The notes under the pieces were generated by a model that was not told the DNA's origin, did not search any database, and saw only the letters and a list, made by a program, of their open reading frames with translations. From Lachnospiraceae bacterium (GTDB taxonomy: Bacteria > Bacillota > Clostridia > Lachnospirales > Lachnospiraceae), in contig SVEB01000017.1 of NCBI GenBank assembly GCA_015057635.1, forward strand, positions 1 through 46,077: DNA of 46,077 nt, in the 5' to 3' direction. Position 1 is the first letter of the stretch. The number at the start of each line of letters is the position of its first letter. Both the position numbers and the translations under genes were made by a program. Positions 1 to 7,876 of the stretch are shown one piece after another.

Positions 1-2
1 AA

Positions 3-74
3 GTATATTTTGATAAATTCTTCTGTGAATCAAGAGGAGAATTCGATCAGATCGCGGCTTTGTACCTTGTATAG
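3..74 (+). CDS. Possible 3' end of an unidentified gene (partial)
   Basis: One frame is open from the left edge to a TAG at 72-74 and reads like a protein tail, ending GEFDQIAALYLV. Another frame is also open, to a TAA at 133-135, so the choice is uncertain. No family can be named from so few residues. Nothing else is recognisable between this stop and the promoter at 201. Confidence 0.2.
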   Translation, partial: VYFDKFFCESRGEFDQIAALYLV

Positions 75-200
75 AAGAAGGGGAGCAATACCCGGACAGT
101 CAGTCCTAAATTATAAGCAGGCATGCTATGATTAAGGCTTTCTGTCCATTTTTTTCTACTAGAATAAATATCTGTATTTTACAGTCAGATGAATGAGCAC

Positions 201-228
201 TTGCTCTTTCGGGGAAACATGCTATAAT
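201..228 (+). promoter_or_regulatory. Sigma-A-type promoter with extended -10
   Basis: A -35-like TTGCTC (201-206) is followed 16 bases later by TATAAT (223-228), preceded by TG at 220-221 to give an extended -10 (TGCTATAAT). It lies 84 bases upstream of the DUF512 gene, so it probably starts the transcript that includes that gene. Confidence 0.6.
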
Positions 229-311
229 ACTATAGTTATGACTAAAAATAATGTAGGAATCCGATTTTTATGAAAGATTACTATATGCTATAGAAAAACA
301 GAGGATTTAAC

Positions 312-1631
312 ATGGAAAGAAAAGTAGAAAAGAAACATATTATCAAACGTATCCTTCCAGGCAGCATTGCTGAGGAAATGGAATTAGAACCGGGTGATGA
401 GCTGATCCGCATTAATGGGAAAAAAATCGTGGATGTATTTGATTACCATTATCTGACCAATGACGAGTTCTTAGAAGTGATTGTAAAGAAGAAAAACGGG
501 GAAGAATGGGAGTTAGAGATTGAAAAGGAAAACCAGGATGACCTTGGAATTGAATTTGAAGAAGGTCTAATGGATCAGTATCGTTCCTGCCGCAATAAAT
601 GCGTATTCTGTTTTATCGATCAGATGCCTCCGGGAATGCGTGATACGCTATATTTTAAAGATGATGATGCAAGACTTTCATTTTTGCAGGGTAATTATAT
701 AACGTTAACAAATATGAGTGATGAAGATGTGGAGCGTATCTGCTTCTATAAATTATCACCGATCAATATCTCTGTTCATACAACAAACAAGGAACTTCGT
801 GCGAAGATGTTAAAGAACCGTTTCGCAGGGGAAGCATTAGATAAGCTTCAGAAATTCTACGATGCCGGAATTGAGATGAATGGACAGATTGTATTGTGTA
901 AAGGATATAATGATGGGGAAGAATTAGATCGAACCATTCGTGATTTAAGCAAATACCTTCCTCTGATGAAGAGTCTTTCCGTAGTACCAGTTGGTTTATC
1001 TAAGTACCGTGACGGATTAGCTGAATTAGAGAAGTTCACAAAGGAAGATGCACTTGCCGTAGTGAAACTGATTGAATCCTGGCAGCAGAAACTCTTAAAA
1101 GAACATGGAACCCGTATGGTACAGCCAAGCGATGAGTGGTATATCACAGCAGGTCTTCCGATTCCAAAAGAAGAGCAGTATGAGGGATATCCTCAGATTG
1201 AAAATGGTGTCGGTATGGTTCGTTCCTTAATGGAAGAGTTTGATGATTATTTAGCTAAAGTTTCCGGTGATCATAAGGAAAGGAAGATTTCTCTTGCAAC
1301 CGGCGTGCTTGCCGCACCGATTATCAAAGCTCTTACCGATAAGATGAAAGAGAAGTTCCCGAATACGGAAATCACAGTTTACACAATCATCAATGAATTC
1401 TTCGGACCGGATATCACCGTGGCCGGACTTCTTACCGGACAGGACATTATAGCACAGCTAAAGGACAAAGACTTAGGGGATGCACTGATCTTGCCGAATG
1501 TTTTGCTTCGAAGCAGGGAAGATATATTATTAGATGATTTACGGGTAAAAGATATTGAAAATGCTTTACAAACACCTATTCGTATTGTAAAATCAGATGG
1601 AGTGTCCTTGATCGATACCATAATTTCCTAA
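312..1631 (+). CDS. PDZ/radical-SAM DUF512 family protein
   Basis: This 439-residue protein belongs to the DUF512 (TIGR03279) family of putative radical-SAM enzymes. Residues 10-70 look like a PDZ-type domain (PGSIAEEMELEPGDELIRING). A CxxxCxxC cluster follows at C93, C97 and C100 (SCRNKCVFCFID), the expected ligands of an S-adenosylmethionine-binding 4Fe-4S cluster. The C-terminal half carries the DUF512 region (GLPIPKEEQYEGYPQIENG). Length is normal for the family. The ATG has an AGAGGA ribosome site at 300-305. The enzymatic substrate of this family is not established. It sits upstream of der, a common clostridial arrangement; a 162-base gap with a weak stem (AATGGTT 1711-1717 / AACCATT 1750-1756) separates them. 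Confidence 0.9.
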   Translation: MERKVEKKHIIKRILPGSIAEEMELEPGDELIRINGKKIVDVFDYHYLTNDEFLEVIVKKKNGEEWELEIEKENQDDLGIEFEEGLMDQYRSCRNKCVFCFIDQMPPGMRDTLYFKDDDARLSFLQGNYITLTNMSDEDVERICFYKLSPINISVHTTNKELRAKMLKNRFAGEALDKLQKFYDAGIEMNGQIVLCKGYNDGEELDRTIRDLSKYLPLMKSLSVVPVGLSKYRDGLAELEKFTKEDALAVVKLIESWQQKLLKEHGTRMVQPSDEWYITAGLPIPKEEQYEGYPQIENGVGMVRSLMEEFDDYLAKVSGDHKERKISLATGVLAAPIIKALTDKMKEKFPNTEITVYTIINEFFGPDITVAGLLTGQDIIAQLKDKDLGDALILPNVLLRSREDILLDDLRVKDIENALQTPIRIVKSDGVSLIDTIIS

Positions 1632-1793
1632 TTATGGCATGCATCTGTTACGCAATAAAAACAGAAAGTACTGCAAAATTCAGCAGTCAGGATGATACAA
1701 AAGTAAAATAAATGGTTAGGATAAGCGAAAGATATCCTTGGTAAAAATAAACCATTCAAAGTAACAAAAGTTATTTTGAGGAAAGAGGTAAAC

Positions 1794-3116
1794 ATGAGCA
1801 GACCAATCGTAGCGATTGTCGGCAGACCGAATGTCGGAAAGTCGACTTTATTCAACGCGTTAGCAGGAGAGAGAATTTCTATCGTAAAAGATACTCCTGG
1901 TGTAACACGAGATAGAATCTATGCAGATGTGACTTGGTTAGATAAACAATTTACAATGATCGATACCGGTGGTATTGAACCGGAAACAAAAGACTTAATG
2001 TTAGCACATATGAGAGAGCAGGCGGAAATCGCGATTGCAACAGCAGACGTAATCATGTTCGTTGTAGACGTACGTCAGGGATTAGTAGATGCGGACTTTA
2101 AGGTTGCGGATATGTTAAGACGTTCTGGCAAGCCAATCGTACTTACTGTTAACAAAGTGGACAGTGTAGCGAAATTCGGCGCTGACGTCTATGAATTCTA
2201 CAATTTAGGATTAGGAGATCCATTCTCTGTTTCTGCAGCATCTATGTTAGGATTTGGTGATTTATTAGATGAAGTAGTTTCTCATTTTGCACCGGAATCC
2301 ATGGAAGAAGCAGAAGATGAACGCCCACGTATTGCGATCGTAGGTAAGCCAAACGTAGGTAAGTCTTCTATCATCAACCGTCTTTTAGGCGAAAACAGAT
2401 GTATCGTATCCGATATCGCAGGTACTACCCGTGATGCGATCGATACTGCTGTGACATTCCAGGACAAGGAATATATCTTTATTGATACAGCCGGTCTTAG
2501 AAGAAAGAATAAGATTAAAGAAGAGATTGAACGTTTCAGTATCATTCGTACCGTTAGTGCGGTAGAACGTGCCGATGTTGTTATCGTTGTAATCGATGCA
2601 CAGGAAGGCGTAACAGAGCAGGATGCGAAGATCGCAGGTATTGCGCATGAACGTGGAAAGGGTATCATTATCGCGGTAAATAAATGGGATGCGATTGAAA
2701 AGGATGATAAGACAATCTACAAACAGACCAATAAAATTCGTGAAATCTTATCCTTCCTTCCATACGCAGAAATTATGTTCATTTCTGCAAAGACAGGACA
2801 GCGTGTTACAAAGATGTTCGACATCATTGAAGTGGTTATCCAGAACCGTACCTTACGTATTCAGACTGGTGTTTTAAATGAAATCTTAATGGAAGCGACC
2901 GCACTTCAGCAGCCACCTTCAGATAAAGGTAAGCGTTTACGCCTTTACTATATCACACAGGTTGCAATTGAGCCTCCAACATTCGTAATCTTTGTAAATG
3001 ATAAACAGTTAATGCATTACAGCTACACACGTTACATTGAAAACAAGATTCGCGATGCCTTTGGCTTCTCCGGAACTTCCTTAAAGTTCATCATCAGAGA
3101 AAGAAAAGAAAGTTAA
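1794..3116 (+). CDS. der: Ribosome-assembly GTPase Der (EngA)
   Basis: Der is a tandem-GTPase that helps mature the 50S ribosomal subunit. Two G domains are visible. The first has GRPNVGKST at residues 10-18, DTPGVTRDR, DTGG and NKVD; the second has GKPNVGKSS from residue 184, DIAGTTRDA, DTAGLRRK and NKWD. A KH-like RNA-binding domain follows, with QPPSDKGKRLRLYYITQ. The 440-residue length is normal. I chose ATG 1794 because the product begins with the canonical MSRPIVAIVGRPNVGKS and has AGAGGT just upstream; an in-frame TTG at 1776 would put the ribosome site inside the gene. It is followed by plsY and gpsA, as in many clostridia. Confidence 0.97.
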   Translation: MSRPIVAIVGRPNVGKSTLFNALAGERISIVKDTPGVTRDRIYADVTWLDKQFTMIDTGGIEPETKDLMLAHMREQAEIAIATADVIMFVVDVRQGLVDADFKVADMLRRSGKPIVLTVNKVDSVAKFGADVYEFYNLGLGDPFSVSAASMLGFGDLLDEVVSHFAPESMEEAEDERPRIAIVGKPNVGKSSIINRLLGENRCIVSDIAGTTRDAIDTAVTFQDKEYIFIDTAGLRRKNKIKEEIERFSIIRTVSAVERADVVIVVIDAQEGVTEQDAKIAGIAHERGKGIIIAVNKWDAIEKDDKTIYKQTNKIREILSFLPYAEIMFISAKTGQRVTKMFDIIEVVIQNRTLRIQTGVLNEILMEATALQQPPSDKGKRLRLYYITQVAIEPPTFVIFVNDKQLMHYSYTRYIENKIRDAFGFSGTSLKFIIRERKES

Positions 3117-3128
3117 TATAGTTTCAGG

Positions 3129-3160
3129 TAATAGGAAACGGGGCTTCTCGTTTCCTATTA
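3129..3160. other. Perfect 12-bp stem-loop between der and plsY
   Basis: TAATAGGAAACG (3129-3140) and its exact reverse complement (3149-3160) enclose an 8-base loop. No T-run follows on the + strand, so it is not a classic intrinsic terminator. It could be a processing or stability element within a der-plsY-gpsA transcript. Confidence 0.5.
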
Positions 3161-3190
3161 TAAAATAACTGGATATGTGGAGGAAAGACA

Positions 3191-3823
3191 ATGATAATTA
3201 AGATTATAATCTGCCTGATCGTGGGATACGTATTTGGTTGTTTTTCAACCGGATATGTGGTAGGAAAAGCAAATCATGTGGATATTAGAAAGTACGGAAG
3301 CGGGAATGCAGGAACAACAAACGCGCTTCGAACATTAGGATGGAAGGCAGCCGCAATTACCTATGTGGGCGATTTTTTAAAAGCAATCATCCCGATTCTT
3401 CTGATGCGCAATCTGATTTTTGCCGATTCAGACTATTCACAGTTATTAGGACTGTATACAGGCTTAGGTGTTGTATTAGGGCACAATTATCCATTCTGGA
3501 TGAATTTTAAAGGCGGCAAGGGAATCGCGGTTACTTCCGGTGCTATGGCAGCCTTCGATCCGTTGTTAATTCCATTCTTTGTTGTTACGTTCCTTGTAAC
3601 GGTAGCGATTACAAGATATGTATCCCTTGGATCTTTATTAATGTCGCTATTATTTCCGATCTGGATCGCAGTGAGATATCCGGGCGATCTACATATGCTG
3701 ATCATCGGGATTCTTTATACAGCATCTGCCTTCTATATGCACCGTACCAACATAAAGCGTCTGCTAAATGGTACCGAGAACAAGTTAGGGCAGAAAGTGA
3801 AAATCGATTCAGATCAAAAATAA
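3191..3823 (+). CDS. plsY: Acyl-phosphate:glycerol-3-phosphate acyltransferase PlsY
   Basis: PlsY is an integral membrane enzyme that moves an acyl chain from acyl-phosphate to glycerol-3-phosphate, the first committed step of phospholipid synthesis. Three family signatures are visible: GSGNAGTTN (motif 1), GHNYPFWMNFKGGKGIAVT (motif 2) and RYVSLGSLL (motif 3). They are separated by hydrophobic segments that give about five membrane spans. The 210-residue length is normal. A GGAGG ribosome site lies 7 bases before the ATG. The next gene, gpsA, makes its substrate glycerol-3-phosphate, so the pair forms a functional unit. Confidence 0.96.
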   Translation: MIIKIIICLIVGYVFGCFSTGYVVGKANHVDIRKYGSGNAGTTNALRTLGWKAAAITYVGDFLKAIIPILLMRNLIFADSDYSQLLGLYTGLGVVLGHNYPFWMNFKGGKGIAVTSGAMAAFDPLLIPFFVVTFLVTVAITRYVSLGSLLMSLLFPIWIAVRYPGDLHMLIIGILYTASAFYMHRTNIKRLLNGTENKLGQKVKIDSDQK

Positions 3824-3849
3824 CAATTAGTCAATAGGAGGAACCCAGA

Positions 3850-4854
3850 ATGAAAGTAAGTGTTTTAGGAGCCGGAACATGGGGAACTGCATTAACCATA
3901 TTATTAAGCAATAATGGACACGAAGTGACACTCTGGTCAAAGTTAGAGCGTGAAGTGGAAGCATTAAAGAAGGACAGATTCCATGTGCCGAACCTTCCGG
4001 AAGCAGTACTGCCGGAGAATGTGCATGTAACAGCGGATTTAAAGGAAGCGCTGTTAAGTCCGGAGTTAGTTGTTTTTGCAGTAGCTTCACCATATGTAAG
4101 AGCAACTGCAAAGGAAGCTGCCCCATTTGTGAAAAAAGGACAGATTATCGTAAATGTAGGAAAAGGAATTGAAGAGGCGACTCTTGATACCCTGACTGAT
4201 ATTTTAAAGGAAGAGATTAAAGATGCTGATGTCGCGGTTATGTCCGGTCCATCCCATGCAGAGGAAGTAAGCAGAGGGATTCCTACTACATGTGTTGTAG
4301 GCGCTGAGACAAAAGCAACCGCATCCATTATTCAGGATGCTTTTATGTCGGAGACATTCCGTGTCTATACAAGCCCGGATATTATCGGAATCGAGCTTGG
4401 CGGTTCTTTAAAGAACGTTATTGCTCTGGCAGCCGGTATTGCGGATGGCCTTGGATTCGGCGACAATACAAAGGCGGCGCTGATGACAAGAGGAATCGCA
4501 GAAATCAGCCGTTTAGGCATTAAGATGGGCGGAAAGCTAGAGACGTTCGCAGGCCTTTCTGGTGTAGGCGATCTATTCGTGACATGTATGAGCAAGCACA
4601 GCCGTAACCGAAATGCAGGCTACTACATCGGAACCGGCATGACCATGCAGGAAGCGATGGATGAAGTAAAGCAGGTAGTAGAAGGCGTATATTCTGCAAA
4701 AGCTGCTTTAAAGCTTGCAAGAAAATACGATGTTCAAATGCCGATCGTAGAACAGATCAATCTTGTTTTATTTGAAAACAAGTCTGCGAAAGCAGCAGTA
4801 ACGGACCTTTTGTTACGTGATAAGACAATGGAAAACAATTCATTAGAGTGGTAG
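3850..4854 (+). CDS. gpsA: NAD(P)H glycerol-3-phosphate dehydrogenase
   Basis: GpsA reduces dihydroxyacetone phosphate to sn-glycerol-3-phosphate for lipid synthesis. The dinucleotide-binding signature GAGTWG is at residues 7-12. The active-site region contains MSGPSHAEE, ELGGSLKN (with the conserved lysine) and GFGDNTKAALMTRG, followed by GLSGVGDLFVTC and SRNRNAG. The 334-residue length is normal. An AGGAGG ribosome site precedes the ATG and the gene starts 26 bases after plsY. A strong terminator follows directly, so the der-plsY-gpsA group ends here. Confidence 0.97.
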   Translation: MKVSVLGAGTWGTALTILLSNNGHEVTLWSKLEREVEALKKDRFHVPNLPEAVLPENVHVTADLKEALLSPELVVFAVASPYVRATAKEAAPFVKKGQIIVNVGKGIEEATLDTLTDILKEEIKDADVAVMSGPSHAEEVSRGIPTTCVVGAETKATASIIQDAFMSETFRVYTSPDIIGIELGGSLKNVIALAAGIADGLGFGDNTKAALMTRGIAEISRLGIKMGGKLETFAGLSGVGDLFVTCMSKHSRNRNAGYYIGTGMTMQEAMDEVKQVVEGVYSAKAALKLARKYDVQMPIVEQINLVLFENKSAKAAVTDLLLRDKTMENNSLEW

Positions 4855-4860
4855 AGGAGC

Positions 4861-4909
4861 GTGCCCCGTTTAAGAGACATTCAGAATCTTGACGGGGCAC
4901 TTTCTTTTT
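4861..4909 (+). terminator. Intrinsic terminator after gpsA
   Basis: GTGCCCCGT (4861-4869) pairs perfectly with ACGGGGCAC (4892-4900) and is followed at once by TTTCTTTTT. The stem is GC-rich, so this is a confident rho-independent terminator. Confidence 0.9.
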
Positions 4910-5024
4910 GAAAATGTATAAAAAACACGAAAAAACTCAAATATGCGTGAAAATTCCATTCATTTCATGTTTACAAAATGCGAAAAATATGTAGAATTAA
5001 TATCTAGAATGAGCAAAATATATC

Positions 5025-5053
5025 TTGTCATATCTTATTTTCTATATTATCAT
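5025..5053 (+). promoter_or_regulatory. Promoter of the RpiB/LacAB-type gene
   Basis: TTGTCA (5025-5030), a 17-base spacer and TATCAT (5048-5053) give five of six matches to both sigma-A boxes. The predicted start leaves a leader of about 75 bases that contains a nested inverted repeat. Confidence 0.55.
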
Positions 5054-5063
5054 AGGTAAGGAC

Positions 5064-5098
5064 GTATGTTATTTGAAGAATAACGTCGACTAGCATAC
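5064..5098. promoter_or_regulatory. Nested inverted repeat in the 5' leader of the isomerase gene
   Basis: GTTATT (5068-5073) and AATAAC (5079-5084) form an inner hairpin with loop TGAAG. GTATG (5064-5068) and CATAC (5094-5098) form an alternative outer pair sharing one base. The site lies just downstream of the predicted transcription start, so it could be an operator or an RNA switch-like element. No known riboswitch class is recognised. Confidence 0.35.
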
Positions 5099-5135
5099 AT
5101 ACCAATCTGTTAATAATGGAAAGGAAGATATTATT

Positions 5136-5774
5136 ATGAGAATCGCTTTAATTAATGAAAACAGCCAGGCTGCGAAGAACGGCCTTGTATATGAAACTTT
5201 AAAAAAAGTTGTAGAACCAAAGGGTCATGAAGTAGTAAACTACGGCATGTACAGTGCAGAAGATGAAAATTCTTTAACTTATGTACAGGCGGGGCTTCTT
5301 GCTGCTATTTTATTAAATTCCGGCGCAGCTGACTATGTTATCACAGGATGTGGTACAGGTGAAGGTGCTATGCTTGCAGCAAACTCTTTCCCAAATGTAC
5401 TTTGTGGACATGTTGTAGATCCATCTGACGCTTATATGTTTGCTCAGATCAATGATGGTAATGCAATTGCACTTCCATTTGCAAAAGGTTTTGGCTGGGG
5501 TGCAGAATTAAATCTTCAGTACATCTTTGAAAAGTTATTTGAAGGTGAAAGCGGTCAGGGCTATCCAAAGGAAAGAGTTATCCCAGAACAGCGTAATAAG
5601 AAGATTCTCGATGAAGTGAAAAAAGTTACTCATGTAGATATGGTAACAATCTTAAAGAACATTGATCAGGAATTATTAAAAGGCGCAATTAGCGGTCCTA
5701 AGTTTAAAGAATACTTCTTTGCAAACTGCAAGAACGATGAAATCGCTGCATTCTTGCGAGAAGTTTTAGCATAA
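5136..5774 (+). CDS. RpiB/LacA/LacB family sugar-phosphate isomerase
   Basis: The 212-residue protein has the RpiB/LacAB fold signature, including VITGCGTGEGAMLAANSFP, which corresponds to the CGTGxGxxxAAN active-site loop. It begins MRIALINENSQAAKNG. It is about 60 residues longer than ribose-5-phosphate isomerase B, with a C-terminal extension. Longer members of this family include DhuI, a 4-deoxy-hexosulose-uronate ketol-isomerase from hyaluronate-using streptococci, so the substrate may be a sugar acid rather than ribose phosphate; this is inference. It has its own promoter and an AAGGAAG ribosome site, and udk follows 155 bases later. Confidence 0.8.
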   Translation: MRIALINENSQAAKNGLVYETLKKVVEPKGHEVVNYGMYSAEDENSLTYVQAGLLAAILLNSGAADYVITGCGTGEGAMLAANSFPNVLCGHVVDPSDAYMFAQINDGNAIALPFAKGFGWGAELNLQYIFEKLFEGESGQGYPKERVIPEQRNKKILDEVKKVTHVDMVTILKNIDQELLKGAISGPKFKEYFFANCKNDEIAAFLREVLA

Positions 5775-5884
5775 TCGGATTTTACCATTATGCATGTTAA
5801 CGCTGGCAGATTCTGATGTTTAGTATGAGGATAAGCATACGCACGTGTTAACAAGATAATAAATATAGTTATATCTATGTTTAG

Positions 5885-5908
5885 GGCGATTTCGGTTTCG
5901 GAATCGCC
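5885..5908. other. Stem-loop in the udk leader
   Basis: GGCGATT (5885-5891) pairs with AATCGCC (5902-5908), and the stem can extend inward to a GTTT tetraloop. No T-run follows. It lies 21 bases before the udk start and could affect stability or translation. Confidence 0.4.
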
Positions 5909-5929
5909 TCTGACATTGCAGGAGGAAAT

Positions 5930-6565
5930 ATGAAACAAGCCATTGTAATCGGTGTTGCGGGTGGTTCTGCATCCGGAAAAACAACAGTAGCGACCAGATT
6001 AAAAGAAGAGTTTATTAACGAGGTTGAGTTATTAAGCCATGATAGTTATTATTTAGCGCATGACGATATGCCATTTGAGGAACGTGCGAAAATCAATTAC
6101 GATCATCCGAACGCATTTGATACGGAACGTTTTATTGAAGATTTAAAGAAGTTAAAGGCAGGAATCCCAGTGGACAGTCCAGTGTATTCCTACTCTCTTC
6201 ATAACAGAACTTCAGAGACAGTGCATGTAAATGCTACAAAGGTTATTATTGTGGAAGGTTTCTTAATTTTCGAGAATAAAGAACTACGCGATCTGATGGA
6301 CATCAAGATTTTTGTAGATGCCGATGCAGATGAACGTCTGGTGCGAAGAATCCTTCGTGATGTTAAGGAACGTGGACGTACTTTAGAATCTGTAATCACA
6401 CAGTATATTGAAACGGTTAAGCCTATGCATGAACAGTTTGTGGAACCTAGCAAGAAGTACGCAGATATCATTATCCCACGAGGCGGGGAAAATGATGTGG
6501 CTCTTACTATGGTCATGAACCGCATTAAAGCTATCGTAGCCGAAGAAGAAAAAGAGATGGATTAA
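5930..6565 (+). CDS. udk: Uridine/cytidine kinase
   Basis: Uridine kinase phosphorylates uridine and cytidine to UMP and CMP in pyrimidine salvage. The P-loop GGSASGKTT is at residues 11-19. The nucleoside-binding segment follows (HDSYY, INYDHPNAFD), then PVYSYSLHNR and VIIVEGFLIF. DADERLVRRILRDVKERGR near residue 140 is the lid region. The 211-residue length is normal. An AGGAGG site precedes the ATG. The last codons and stop are part of a 46-base perfect palindrome that doubles as a terminator, and the same tail sequence reappears as a direct repeat 357 bases downstream. Confidence 0.96.
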   Translation: MKQAIVIGVAGGSASGKTTVATRLKEEFINEVELLSHDSYYLAHDDMPFEERAKINYDHPNAFDTERFIEDLKKLKAGIPVDSPVYSYSLHNRTSETVHVNATKVIIVEGFLIFENKELRDLMDIKIFVDADADERLVRRILRDVKERGRTLESVITQYIETVKPMHEQFVEPSKKYADIIIPRGGENDVALTMVMNRIKAIVAEEEKEMD

Positions 6566-6586
6566 TCCATCTCTTTTTCTTCTTCG
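6541..6586. terminator. Perfect 46-base palindrome overlapping the udk stop, likely bidirectional terminator
   Basis: Bases 6541-6563, which encode the end of udk, are followed immediately by their exact reverse complement at 6564-6586. The arm reads CGAAGAAGAAAAAGAGATGG and on. The second arm carries CTCTTTTTCTTCTT, so the RNA folds into a 23-bp stem with an interrupted U-rich 3' side. The stop codon sits at the symmetry centre. Confidence 0.65.
6545..6563 (+). repeat. 19-bp direct repeat, left copy (in udk)
   Basis: GAAGAAAAAGAGATGGATT lies at the 3' end of udk. It matches the copy at 6902-6920 at 18 of 19 positions. The two copies bracket the long-hairpin element. Confidence 0.7.
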
Positions 6587-6589
6587 AGC

Positions 6590-6864
6590 GGGCGGGGGCT
6601 TTGCGCACCGGAGATTCGGGGAAGGTCTGCCGCCCCCATCGTCCTTTGCACCGGGAGGAATATATTTTTCGGATGTTCGGACGCGAGAGCGGACAGGAAG
6701 AGGCAGGAATCTTCGACTATCAGACAGGAAAGCACTGTCTGCTATTCAAAGATTCCTGCCTCTTCCTGTTCGTCTCGAGCCGGACATCCCGAAAAATATT
6801 CCTCCCGGTGCAAAGGACGATGGGGGCGGCAGACCTTACAATGCGTTTCTGCGAAACGAATTGT
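6590..6864 (+). repeat. Long-hairpin element, copy 1
   Basis: The element opens with GGGCGGG (6590-6596), followed by a giant hairpin from 6622 to 6837. The outer 42 bp (6622-6663 with 6796-6837) pair without a mismatch. Two facing blocks that pair only imperfectly follow: TTCGGACGCGAGAGCGG (6676-6692) and CGTCTCGAGCCGGACAT (6771-6787). The tip is CAGACAG, seven loop bases, CTGTCTG. A small hairpin built on CGTTTC-tgc-GAAACG (about 6839-6864) follows. The same parts, in the same order and with the same two 17-base blocks, recur on the minus strand at 9187-9437. Reading frames crossing it are by-products of the palindrome. It may be a mobile repeat or a structured RNA; its identity is unknown to me. 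Confidence 0.8.
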
Positions 6865-6901
6865 AGGACGAACGTATGACTGGCGAACGGAGCACGATGG
6901 G

Positions 6902-6920
6902 GAAGAAAAAGAGATAGATT
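6902..6920 (+). repeat. 19-bp direct repeat, right copy
   Basis: GAAGAAAAAGAGATAGATT repeats the udk tail (6545-6563) with one change. It marks the right-hand limit of the segment that carries hairpin element 1. Confidence 0.7.
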
Positions 6921-7077
6921 TGGGGAGAGATGGAAAAAGCAAAAAGCAAAGAGCAAAAGCAAAAATCCAAAACCTAAGGATAAAAATGAAAACAAGAGCG
7001 AAGATGAGGAAAAAAGGTCAGAAAGAAGTGAAAGTATAGAAAGGCATAGAAAAAAGGGGAAGAGGAGGATGTGATTT
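6921..7077. other. Purine-rich, low-complexity intergenic stretch
   Basis: This segment is almost entirely A and G on the + strand, with irregular AAAAGC repeats at about 6933-6965. It ends with a GAAGAGGAGG ribosome site for the next gene. I see no convincing gene or promoter in it. Confidence 0.5.
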
Positions 7078-7866
7078 ATGATTTTTGGGATGCCAACGTT
7101 GCTTGAGATGGAGAGTTTGGATGATACCATGAGGCTGTGTAAGGAATTAGGGATGGAGTTTGTGGAATTGAATATGAATCTGCCGTATTATCAGGTGGAA
7201 CGGCTGGAGGAAACGGATTATTTACGGGAACTTGCGAAGCGGTATCAGTTGTTTTATACGATTCATCTGGATGAGAATCTGAATGTAAGTGATTTTAATC
7301 AAGGGGTAGCAGATGCGTATAGGGAGACAGTGTGTCGAACGATTGAAGCGGCGAAAGAGATAAAGGCACCCATTCTGAATCTGCATATGAACCACGGAGT
7401 ACATTTTACTTTGTCGAATGGAAAGGTATGGCTGTTTGAACGATATCGGAATGAATATATGGAATCTTTTCAAGTATTTCGAACGATGTGTGAAGAGGCC
7501 ATTGGGGATGCGGATATTAGGATTTGTATCGAAAATACGGATGGGTTTAAAACATATGAAAAAGAAGCGATTGAGTATCTACTTGAAAGCAAAGTGTTCG
7601 GGTTGACATGGGATATTGGGCATTCGAATGCAAGCAATGATGTGGATGAGGAGTTTATAATGGAGCATCACGAGAAATTGGATCATTTTCATATTCATGA
7701 TAGTTTGGAAAGAGAGGATCATATGACTCTTGGAACGGGAGAAATTAATCTTCCACAAAGGCTTGAACTGGCTAAATGTCATGATTGCATGTGTGTGGTA
7801 GAGACAAAGACAATACGGGCATTAAGGGAGTCGGCAACATGGCTGAAAAGAAATAGATATCGATAA
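7078..7866 (+). CDS. TIM-barrel sugar-phosphate isomerase/epimerase
   Basis: The 262-residue protein belongs to the xylose-isomerase-like TIM-barrel family (AP-endonuclease-2 superfamily), whose members isomerise or epimerise sugars at a divalent metal. Likely metal and catalytic residues fall at the expected strand ends: E152 (ICIENTDGF), D179 and H182 (TWDIGHSN), H205 and H207 (HFHIHD) and E242 (VVETKT). The early segment LGMEFVELNMNLPYYQ resembles strand 2. The exact substrate cannot be told from sequence; sugar isomerase, inosose-type enzyme or endonuclease-IV relative are all possible, though the length and lack of endonuclease-IV signatures favour a sugar enzyme. It lies between the two hairpin elements and has a strong GAGGAGG ribosome site. 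Confidence 0.8.
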   Translation: MIFGMPTLLEMESLDDTMRLCKELGMEFVELNMNLPYYQVERLEETDYLRELAKRYQLFYTIHLDENLNVSDFNQGVADAYRETVCRTIEAAKEIKAPILNLHMNHGVHFTLSNGKVWLFERYRNEYMESFQVFRTMCEEAIGDADIRICIENTDGFKTYEKEAIEYLLESKVFGLTWDIGHSNASNDVDEEFIMEHHEKLDHFHIHDSLEREDHMTLGTGEINLPQRLELAKCHDCMCVVETKTIRALRESATWLKRNRYR

Positions 7867-7876
7867 GGGTTGATTA

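Noticed and set aside
6601..6879. Open frames across hairpin element 1 on both strands (also 6720-7130 minus)
   Set aside because: They read through a near-perfect palindrome, lack ribosome sites and have unnatural composition; they are by-products of the hairpin.
6541..6920. Complete insertion sequence or integron at the udk end
   Set aside because: No transposase or integrase frame is present; only hairpins and direct repeats are seen.
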